Both the position numbers and the translations under genes were made by a program. Of a stretch of 64,000 nt of DNA, positions 55,349 through 64,000 are shown one piece after another. The notes under the pieces were generated by a model, which searched no databases, had not been told where the DNA came from, and was given only the letters and a program-made list of their open reading frames with translations. The stretch is from Macrocystis pyrifera (Eukaryota > Sar > Phaeophyceae > Laminariales > Laminariaceae): assembly GCA_031763025.1 (NCBI GenBank), contig JASSKH010000016.1, positions 2,232,001 through 2,296,000 of the forward strand, given 5' to 3'. How positions within the stretch are numbered: the stretch's first letter is position 1; each line of letters opens with the position of its first letter.

Positions 55349-57299
55349 GACACGCCGTAGTATGAGTAATGTCATAATACCTTACTACCGTAGAACTAGT
55401 CAACGGGTGCGTAACCATTTGTTGTTGCGGCCTGCTCGTAGCGGCGAACCTGTTTCGATAAAACCATACGTACCAGTTTCGATATTGGGGATACAATAGC
55501 TTTTGCAGTTTTGACCCCAATACCATGCCTACTACCGTACACATACTCTTGAATCCTTTCGGAAAATGGTTTGGAAGAGTCTTGAAGAAGAACCATTCGA
55601 CGCGTACTGAACCAGAAGAGACCTGCGCACTATCTGGAAACCAGGGTCTACAAGAAGAACATTAAGGAGCTCGAAGAGTACACACAGGCCAGACCTCACC
55701 AAGGCTCGGTGATAATCCCTTACTCGACGCGTTATATGGCAGGTACTGACGTAGCATTGCTTCACCAAATCATTATGACCGTCGGAGGAGCTCCTTTACC
55801 GGCGGCCTCTACCTAATACGATTAAAAGGGTTGGGGGGGTACTCACATGTTGCTTGCCTGAATCATTTGACCATTGACCACGCATCTCTTTCGAGGCGGA
55901 GCACCGTTCCTACTCCTAATAGAGACACCTCTAACAGTTGGGCGCTCATTACGTGTTTTCTATAGTTCCCATAGAAACGTTTTGCAATTTTATCCCTTCT
56001 TGCTTCCCCGGCTGTGGCCATCATCTATCTCCCACAGGACAGCGATCGTTTTCTAGCTACTATCTACTTTTGTGCACAAAACTCGTCCATGTCACATTCG
56101 TCTATTTTCCTCATCTCCTCCTCCAACACATCCCGTCCCTCCTTGTACATTTCACATTCCCCCACTAGGCGAGTTCTGTCCCAATGGCACATCCTCCTCC
56201 TTCCGGATATTGGTACCAGCATACCTCTTTTTTCTTGACGGTAGGTCCAGGTCCCCTACACGAAATCGCTGTTTCAGTGTTTTCGTGAAGGCCATGGGGC
56301 AGCGAAAATAAGTTTCCATCCCTAATGTATCTCTCGTCCCGCATATTTCGGAGTGTTTCCCCGCTTCCAACTTTTTTCTCAGCGCCAGGCTTTCCTTGTT
56401 TCATCCTTCTTTTCCTTCTGTCTTGTACCTCCCAAATTTGTCTATGGACAGCATCTCTTCTTGGTCTCCTTTAAATCCTTCCGTAATTTGTCGACTACGC
56501 TATCTCACCTTGTTCCAGGTCGCCCTTCCGTTACTTTCGCCCTTACAGGTCTATCATACGGCTGGCAGCCTCCTTCTAGGCATGCTCCTTATTTTTATTC
56601 AGCCATTTCAACTTCCGCAAGTCTAAATTTGTCTCAACTGGGTATGCTTCCAGTTGTTCTCTTAATACTACACTACTCGTCGTACTTGAGCGGACTAGAT
56701 TAGTTTAGCTTGTGTTCATCTGTACTGTCTCGAGCTGTTGTACGAAGTAGTACTGCCATGAACAGATTTCTAGTCAATCCGCGTTTTTGCAATCGTTTGG
56801 AAATGCTCTGACTATAAATTTGGCAACCGTCTTGCTGAGTCTGTAGCCTGTTTGCAGACGATCAACGAAATGGAATCCGACTTGATTTTATCTAGAAAAA
56901 TGGGCCAAGCAAATCCCGGGTCGCTATCTCGATATTATAGTCTCTTCGAAACCCAGAAAAATCTGTGCTGTGGATGACACTCATTCTCGATGTAAACACT
57001 GTTCGGGACACGGAGAAATAAGTTATTTATCGTTGCCTAATATGTGACATATCGAAGAGATACGGCGCGCATAAGATCCAAAAAAATAATCAAGACGTTA
57101 CGAGGAGAGACACAAAATCGGGATGACCTAGCTCAATTTGTCGCATTCTGGACTGACGTCTTGACACGTGATTGGAAGCGCAATTGTGTAGGCGTGCAAG
57201 CTGGCGCCCGAAACGAAACGTGTATTGCAACGCATATATTGGACGAGAGTTCTAGGTTGGCGTTTCAATGAAGAGGCCACACCTTTTTACTCTCGACAT

Positions 57300-57410
57300 T
57301 TTGGTTTTGGGTGCCAGGTTGATCCTTTAGGTTCCACACGTACCTGGCTCCATGCAAAATATCAGCTCGACACTCACTAAGCTGAGCTAGGAAAACTCTT
57401 TTAACTAACG
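57300..57410 (-). ncRNA. Weak tRNA-derived sequence
   Basis: The minus strand carries CCTAGCTCAGCTTAGTGAG, an A-box-like D-arm, followed by CCAGGTACGTGTGG where a B box would be. The B box does not fit well. It may be a SINE remnant; ACGTACCTGG also occurs at about 4987, 43187 and 63950. Confidence 0.2.
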
Positions 57411-57987
57411 CGCCTGACTCTACTCCGGACCAGCTCGTACGATCGTCGCGTTCCCTTCCTATATTTTTCCTGCATATCCTAGCTATCGAGCAATCGCATT
57501 AATCAGGATACATCTCTTGATCCTGGTGACAACGTGCGCGTCTCTTAGGATCGCATCCGTCTTGCCTACGTGCGCTTTACCCTTGAATATTTCTTTGCTA
57601 TGTGTGCACTCCAAGAGCAGTATTTGAAGATCTCTACGCCTAGGTACATCTTCTGGTCTACGATCGGTAATTAATCTTTTCCTCGCTTCCAACTGGAATT
57701 TACCGGGTTTACCTTATCTTCGTTACATCCAACTACTACGGACGCATTTGCGTTCGCCGCCACCCTGCATTTCATAGCGTACTGCGGTGTATTCTCTATT
57801 TAATTCTGAAATCCTTCGGGTGTTTCTGATATGCCCGCGAAGTCATTCACAAACATAAATCCCTACATCGTATCTTCCCGCCCCGTGACCCCCTGCTTTG
57901 CTGCTTCGACTGCTGCGATCGAGTCGTCAATGTATACCTCGAACAGGTTGAGTGGTAACGTTCATCCCCGTGAAACTCTTTAAAAAA

Positions 57988-58226
57988 TCAACGTACTCGG
58001 TGAGGTCCCCTAGCAATCTGGGAGAAGGGATCTTTAGGTTGGTAGGCTGTTCAGGCATTTTGGTCCCTGTTGGGATCAAGGTACGGGCGAAGACCCAACC
58101 CAACCCCTGACCCTAACCCTAACCCTAACCCTAACCGAAGTGCAGACCGCGCTACGCACTTTTTATGTCAAAAACACCCCTAAAGATCCCTTCTCCCAGA
58201 TTGCTAAACCTACTCTACTCGGTTGA
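57988..58226. repeat. Inverted-repeat insertion carrying telomeric repeats
   Basis: Left arm 57988-58038 and right arm 58179-58226 are inverted copies with a 27-bp identical core (outer end AGCAATCTGGGAGAAGG, inner end GGGATCTTTAGG). Between them lie 140 bp that include CCCTAA repeats. The unit interrupts the LINE RT between its palm blocks. Confidence 0.8.
58105..58136 (+). repeat. Interstitial telomeric repeat (CCCTAA)n
   Basis: Four perfect CCCTAA units (58111-58134) follow one CCCTGA variant. TTAGGG is the telomere repeat reported for Ectocarpus. Flanking sequence is not telomeric. Confidence 0.92.
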
Positions 58227-58640
58227 TTCCAGGTTGAGGGTAACAACCCTTCTCGCACATTCCGTCATCAGTTTAATCATTCTCCTCATTTTCCTTCGAT
58301 CCCTATTGCCCAACTTTTTCTCCACAACCCATATATCCACACTGTGTCGTAGGCCTTCTGTACATCTAGACGTAAACAGGATGCTGTTAGCCCCGCGTCA
58401 TTCTCCTCTTACCTAATGTGTACATATGGTCCACGCAGCTACCAAGCAGCTACAGTTTGGCCAAGACCCTGCTTGCCCTTCGCTTCTGTTGTCTTCCTTC
58501 TCCATCATGGTTCCCATTCAATCGTTCAAAATATTACGAAATAGTTCGCCTACTGTGCGATATCCCTCTGTGGTTCCCCTGGTCAACCACATCTCCTTGC
58601 GTAAATAAGTTCCCTACTACGTTTTGTCTCCACCTCTGAG

Positions 58641-60875
58641 GACTGTATAGGGGGTGAATGAAATCAAAGAGTTGAATGCCACGATGTAACAGCAGGGCAG
58701 AGAAATCAATTTTTGTAAAAGGAGGGAGAGACGATGTCGTTGAAAACTTTCTGTTGTGTGTTTCACATTGTATTAGTTGTATTCCTAGGCGATCGGGGTT
58801 GCACCTTCACTTTGTCTAAACGCCAGTGCTGGGGTGAGGTGTACACCTCCTCGTAAAAGCCAGTAAGTGCACCCCTGTATGTAATATATTAATAGCACGC
58901 GTTCCTCTTCGTGAAGCTTGAACCCAGATAGCGCCAAATCTCCGTTTGTTATATAGAACACCACCAAAATGCTTCTTCTGGGCCAAGCTCGTGAGATAGC
59001 GGCTCGCGCTAAGCTTCCGGACAACAACAGCACGTCTACCATAAAGTGTCACGCTAACAGATCATTGGCATGGATTGGAATGTCTACGTGGACCTTTGAA
59101 TTGAACAGTCAAGTGCAAGCCGGCTGTCAACAGTTTCAGGGACGAAACTGAGATGTGGAGTGAGGAGTCTCACCTGACAACTTCAGCGGGCCCCATGATG
59201 ACCGAAGCGTTGTGAATGGCGTCTAACCGTTGCATCGGTGTCGTATGCCAATCTCCCGTGACAAGACCTGATAAGCCACCGTTTACAATTCGCGATAAAA
59301 TCTATTTTGGCCAGGTACTGGTTTGCATAGATATATGACGATAGGAATCACAGTATCTACTGTACTCTGTGAAGGCATATATATATATATAAAGTATATA
59401 GATAGGGTATGGAATCCCACTTGTATTCGTTGCGGTTTAACGGGCCTGACGACGGAAACGGACAGGAACCAAATACCTCTCAAAGAAGCCATGCGTAATC
59501 ATGGACCGAGAATGTGTTCCCCGAAGGTTTAGCCCGCCACATGCATCACCTGGCGTACGAGCACCTTCCCTGCGACAGCTGCGTTTCAGTTGCTGTTTCA
59601 TTGTCGAACCTCCACTTTTGATGAAGTGAGTAAAGACTGCGAGCGCGAGAGGGCATGGCACGAGCGTCATACAGCGCGCAAAACAGCAAACGATGGTACG
59701 GGAAATCGGCCTCAAGTCCGACGCATAGAACTAACGGCAGTAATTCCCATCTACGCACATACGCAGGGCTAAACTTTCACGAAACGACGGTGGGGGTCGG
59801 TTGATTGCTTCATCTAATGTTAGTCAGCATGGTATTTTCCAGCGCTGAATGAATATCACGACCGGCTTTGAGAGGACGCGGCACACATATCTTTATTGAG
59901 CACCCTCGCACTATGATATACACCTGCTGAGCGTTCTCGGCAGAAATAGGCTATTGAATGGAACGTCCAACACACATGGTTCGACGTTCAGGAAACCGAA
60001 TATGAATGCGGGTCGACCAAAAGATGGCGCATGCTGCCATAAAGAAGGTAGTACATCGGTCTCTGGCCAACACGTTTCTGACTGACAAGGCCCTCCAAGT
60101 TTATATTGTACAATACATCGTAATACGTAGGGTGTTTACGATAGTCCAATTTGGTTGGTTTATATATATTTTTTGAAGTTGACAAGCAATGGGGGGAGGA
60201 GCTGATTCGAATAAACAGGCGACTCAGAAGTTAGTCCGTGTACTAACCGACCCACAGAGAAATACCAAACCCAGGTATACTCAGGTTAAAAAAGAAAGTC
60301 CTTTTGGTTGCTTCTTCTCACAGGGATTTTGTTTTCGTGGGTTACGATTGCTATCATATAAGCAACATAATACAAAAAATCCAGCTAAACCGAATAATCC
60401 GCAAACATCCTCACATCCACGGGAATGTTCATCGGGGTGCCATTTTTATAGGCGCCTGTCTTTGGGTGGGATATTTCGACCTCCTCAAGTGAGGGAGAGA
60501 CTCGGAAACTGATAGGTGCACCCCTACCGTCAGGTGACGCGGCCGGGATAGCGGCCATCGCGCGGGCTGCAAAACTGACGTCAGAGAATATAGCAGGGCT
60601 GATACTGTATACATTGCAGCGCTCACCTGTGCAATAGCGAGGCGGTTCGTGTGCTGGACTCTCGGCATAAAGCTGCCACCGTTGACAAAAGGACAATACG
60701 CCGGCGGGGTTTGACGAAACGGGTGTAAGCACGGCATTATTGCTCTTCTAAACCATGAGGCTGTAACTGAACTTCTCACGTAACGTGTAGAGTAGGAATA
60801 GGGCCTTCACGAAGAACAGGCTCGTGCTACACGTATCACAGGGACTCTAGTACCCTTTTTACCGCAGCGTTTAGG
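58641..60875. other. No gene seen
   Basis: Frames such as 60189-60512 (107 residues, plus) have no motif. AT dinucleotide runs occur at 59378-59400 and 60160-60172. Confidence 0.35.
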
Positions 60876-61055
60876 CCACTCGGGCGAGAGTGGCTATGGC
60901 TGTGTAGCTCACTCAAAAGACTGGACTTGGAAATAATTTTGTTGGCGCAACGTAACGAACAAACCCCATAAACGGTGGTGCATATACAGCTGGGCCGCGG
61001 ATCATGAACTCCTGTTGACTGCAAATACATGGAGTAGTTTCACTCGGCCGAGTGG
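60876..61055 (+). mobile_element. CACTCGG-family small element, copy 3
   Basis: It starts CCACTCGGGCGAGAGTGGCT and ends CACTCGGCCGAGTGG (61041-61055). The core is CGGTGGTGCATATA (about 60972). Each end is itself nearly palindromic. Confidence 0.65.
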
Positions 61056-62447
61056 TTCCAAGCGAAGTATTTATGACGATACCGATCGAGAAAGGGGAAT
61101 CATAATTCCTTCCTCGTACGTCGCAGGCACAGAATACACGTGGAAATCTCCCATGAATGCCTACCACGCGGTCTTGAGCCAAGTGCCCACACAGGGAATG
61201 AAAACCTGCCTCGCGAGGAATCACTGCGTACGTAGCCGCATGCTACGGTAGGGTTGCGCCGGCAATGCACTGAGGCTCCTCGCTTAAGCAGCTCTATAAG
61301 TCACCCAAACGTACGCCTATCCCGATGAGCGACTCTATGGCCTAGGGCAGGTTCAGAACCCCGAGATCGCCACGAAAGAAGTTATAACGATGGTACTATC
61401 GATAGGCGCGAGTGCGCATTGGTGCGGGCCACATCCGTGCCGTATGACTCCTACATGGGCTGTAACTCGGGCACCCTTTCATATCATCCCTCGATCACTT
61501 AGCGGCCGTTGCGGTAATCGTCATTCTTGTTCGTCAATTTTCCACTCTCTGAAGCACCAAGAGGATTTAAAAGAAGCGAGCGATACATCACTGACGGGTG
61601 CAGCAGTGCCGCGGTTAAGAAGCCCCCATCGGTCCAAAACGGTAAGAGGCTCAAACGTACCACTCCCATCGCGGCACCCATCTGTGTCAACGTGCTGTTA
61701 GAAACCAACCAAACGATGCGCGTACGAGGGTGGGGGATGTCCTGTTCCTGCAATCATTTTTTTCAACTGTCCTCCATTCTCTAGTTGGAGCACAATACCT
61801 CTCTATATGTAGTGCCGGTTTGCGCGAAACCAACAATTCCGGCATTTTACCGACACAAACCGGCAATATCGTATAGCGGACGGTCGGCACTACTCAACCG
61901 GCATACTCGACCGGTACTACTGAGGAACCACAATACGCCTGCATGTGCGCATTCGCGTCCTGTTGTTAAAGGTGAACAAGTAGCGGTCACGGCAGTTGAC
62001 ATATGCGGCGCCTCACCGCGTGAGATGCCGACATCATGCAAGCCCATGCCGCTGTCCCAAGGACCGTTCTGAAGAGACGCCCCATTTCGGTAGACGGGTC
62101 GGTGACAATGCTGCCCCACCTGTCCCTTCCACCCTCGGAAGGTGTCGGTAATCACCCCTGTGATTGTATGTCGGGATACGCGTAGCGTGAGAATGGTCCT
62201 GCTAGGTATGTATGTATGACGATGATGTGGAATGGTATTAATAGTGTCTACTCGTACATGTTAGAGGCTTCTCGACTTGCTTGCATGGGAATACTGTTGG
62301 TATTATTGTTGTGCGTTGGTTGCCATCCCGACAAGGTGCAGCCTGTCGAGCTTTAACGTTGAGCACTCATGAGCTTTTCCCTAACCATCAACTGGTGCTA
62401 TACGGTAGGGAGGGTATGACGCCAATACTTCTACTACCAGGTTGACA
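61056..62447. other. No gene seen
   Basis: Several 80-105-residue frames on both strands overlap one another without any motif. Confidence 0.35.
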
Positions 62448-62598
62448 CCACTCGGGCGAGTGGCTCTGTGCGTCACATATAGTTGGACGCTCCGTTGTCG
62501 CAGAGCAGCGAAAACGAGTAGTCCCATGGCGGTGCATGTCGCAAAGACAAGAATATACTCAACGCAGAAAACAACTAAGGTGGTCACTCGGCCGAGTG
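62448..62598 (+). mobile_element. CACTCGG-family small element, copy 4
   Basis: It starts CCACTCGGGCGAGTGGCTCT and ends TCACTCGGCCGAGTGA (62584-62599). The core CCATGGCGGTGCAT is at 62524-62537. Confidence 0.68.
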
Positions 62599-62935
62599 AA
62601 TCGCACCAGCTGAAAATATAGGATTAAAGAGACTTCTCTACCGTAGCATCGGTCCAAGGAGTATATCGCAGTACAACAGGAGCAGTAAAGCAGACTCAAC
62701 GTGCATTCTGCAACCAGGCATGTTGGCAACGGGTTGTAGGTGGAAATGCACGACTTCGATGAGACAGGACCACGAAGGTGAACATTGGCGCACACGTCAC
62801 TTGTATTGCCAATCAGCGATCGATATGTCTTACACCTCGGGACGTCTCAATGTTCTCCATGATATATATGGTGTAATCATTATTATGCCCACGATATTAA
62901 TCTACACACCCGGGAAAAACGCGAGATCGAAGTAG

Positions 62936-63105
62936 CGCACCAACCACGCGAAGGTGAGTCTTGAGGAAGTCTTCGATATTACATCTTCCGTGTAGTCCAT
63001 TTTTCATGCATGCAAGGGTTCGCACCAACCACGCGAAGGTGAGTCTTGAGGAATTCTTCGATATTACATCTTCCGTGTAGTCCATTTTTCATGTATGCAA
63101 GGGTT
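62936..63105 (+). repeat. 85-bp tandem duplication, nearly identical
   Basis: Units at 62936 and 63021 (CGCACCAACCACGCGAAGGT) differ at about two positions. Such similarity indicates a recent duplication. A minus-strand frame (62897-63085) through it is not considered a gene. Confidence 0.95.
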
Positions 63106-63461
63106 CCCGTCGGAGTGTCGGAGTAAGATGGGGTCGCTCCTTGAACCAGCACGACTTCGTTTCGTTGGCTTTGGGTTGTTCCGCCAATTACGGCAGATTA
63201 TAAGTGGCAATTACTGGGGTAATGGCCTAAAGAGAGTCAACCAAACGAAGGTGTATTCGTGCTATTTGGTCCGTGGCAAGGGTCGAGTAGTGGCCTGGCG
63301 GGGATGATATTGATCAGACGGGGGTTTGGTACACGGGGGAGTGCACGCAACAACAACGGTTATGGAAATATTGTACAGCAGTTGTTGGGCGGCCGCGATT
63401 TCGATATTTACTATTAATACTCATACAGTAGTAGAGTTCCTTCGGAGACGCCGTGTTGTTA

Positions 63462-63560
63462 CGGGGGTCCATAGTTGACAGGACCTATGGTATACATAAA
63501 AACCTATATATTTACCTATTTTTACTAACAAAATTTAGTCCCGTTAATTATGGACCCCCG
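63462..63560 (-). mobile_element. MITE, copy 2 (99 bp)
   Basis: Terminal inverted repeats CGGGGGTCC...GGACCCCCG, extended inward by ATAGTTGAC and GTTAATTAT. The interior (ACCTATATATTTACCTATTT) is the reverse complement of copy 1 at 43436-43545. No target duplication is obvious. Confidence 0.75.
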
Positions 63561-64000
63561 CGTTAGAACAATAACAACGGTGACGCAAGAAATGAAGGCC
63601 CACATCATGACTGACTGCTTGTTTGTGCACATAATAATAATATCTATATTTCGTCTGCCAGAATTCGGAACATAAATACGAGTAGTTAACTCTATTTCCA
63701 GTACAAAATACAGACGTTGGAATTTTTAGTTATTTCTTTGTTTGATCAGATTGCATCCCCGAATCGGAAAATACATCAATACAATATAAAAAATAACAGG
63801 GCCACTATCCATAAGAACGAATAAAGCATCTATTCACCCACGGAATAAAATGATTGACTGGATTGACCGACCCACCCACCTACGAATCATACACACACCC
63901 ACAACAGATCCACCCGCCCGCAACCCAAGTACTGCTATACTGCTGTGTACGCTGAAATACGTACCTGGTATGATACTCAAACTAATACAATTAATTGCTG
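63561..64000. other. No gene; AT-rich end of window
   Basis: Nothing coding. TACTGCTATACTGCTGTGTA and ACGTACCTGGTA motifs lie at 63930-63970. Confidence 0.4.

Larger units (their letters stand above)
55843..58600 (-). pseudogene. LINE (non-LTR retrotransposon) ORF2 relic
   Basis: Going down the minus strand: RT fingers and palm (58600-58230: LFRNILNDWMGTMMEKEDNR, then SRCTEGLRHSVDIWVVEKKL in mixed frames, LMTECARRVVTLNLE). An insertion follows (57988-58226). Then EVYIDDSIAAVEAAKQGVTG (57930), the catalytic block as FMFVNDFAGISETPEGFQN (FADD in active elements; here F-V-N-D, 57842-57853), KCRVAANANASVVVGCNEDK, thumb-side KGKAHVGKTDAILRDAHVVT and TRIKRCILINAI (57483-57692). The C-terminal region contains TLKQRFRVGDLDLPSRKKRY (56152-56370), and the end reads RNERPTVRGVSIRSRNGAPP, stop at 55843. 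Frame breaks are frequent. The 5' half with the endonuclease is missing. Confidence 0.85.

Noticed and set aside
1..64000. CRISPR array, bacterial operon or integrated large DNA virus
   Set aside because: Repeats are long and without spacer structure, no prokaryotic gene order is seen, and no viral capsid, polymerase or packaging gene is recognisable.

Overview
The window looks like an intergenic, transposon-packed stretch of a nuclear genome from a brown alga, most likely Ectocarpus or a close relative. The basis is family recognition (no search could be run): the Ty3/gypsy, Ty1/copia, DIRS-like and LINE proteins read like known Ectocarpus elements; there are GTGAGT/GTGCGT-type splice donors, a CCCTAA (TTAGGG-type) telomeric motif, and a sulfotransferase exon of the kind abundant in sulfated-polysaccharide-making algae. 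There are no bacterial operons, rRNA genes, CRISPR arrays or intact host genes.

Layout. 1-6.4 kb: a 3' relic of a copia element (+), then gene-poor DNA. 6.4-10.6 kb: a decayed chromodomain-type Ty3/gypsy polyprotein on the minus strand, from reverse transcriptase to a Tudor/Agenet-like tail. 10.7-12.9 kb: a decayed Mutator-like (MULE) transposase (minus), split by an intron-like or inserted segment. 14.7-15.0 kb: a possible exon. 16.1-20.2 kb: three copia pieces, two of them fused head to head, one preceded by minisatellite leader repeats. 21.65-25.6 kb: a tyrosine-recombinase (YR) element relic (minus) with a CCCH zinc-finger, gag-like ORF and direct repeats at its 3' side. 25.8-29.9 kb: tandem satellite DNA with a clear three-monomer higher-order period. 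30.75-31.0 kb: a second copy of one repeat of the YR element. 31.1-41.6 kb: a DIRS-like element (minus; gag-like, RT, RNase H, YR) whose gag-like ORF is interrupted by a 6.1-kb copia element with identical 256-bp LTRs and a 5-bp target duplication. 42-48 kb: repeats, a LINE fragment, a third YR fragment, a MITE, a tRNA-related sequence and an 856-bp terminal-inverted-repeat element. 48-56 kb: mostly non-coding, with two good exon candidates on the minus strand, one encoding the PAPS-binding segment of a carbohydrate sulfotransferase. 55.8-58.6 kb: a decayed LINE (minus) interrupted by an inverted-repeat insertion that holds interstitial telomeric repeats. 59-64 kb: no genes, several small repeats and MITE copies.

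Nearly every coding segment is broken by stops and frameshifts. The elements do not form a pathway; the window is best read as layers of nested insertions. Its most unusual parts are the YR element with a CCCH finger and no RT, its possible split-direct-repeat architecture enclosing a satellite array, the higher-order satellite itself, and the telomere-repeat insertion in the LINE. Coordinates of degenerate elements are approximate, and family names rest on motif recognition by eye.
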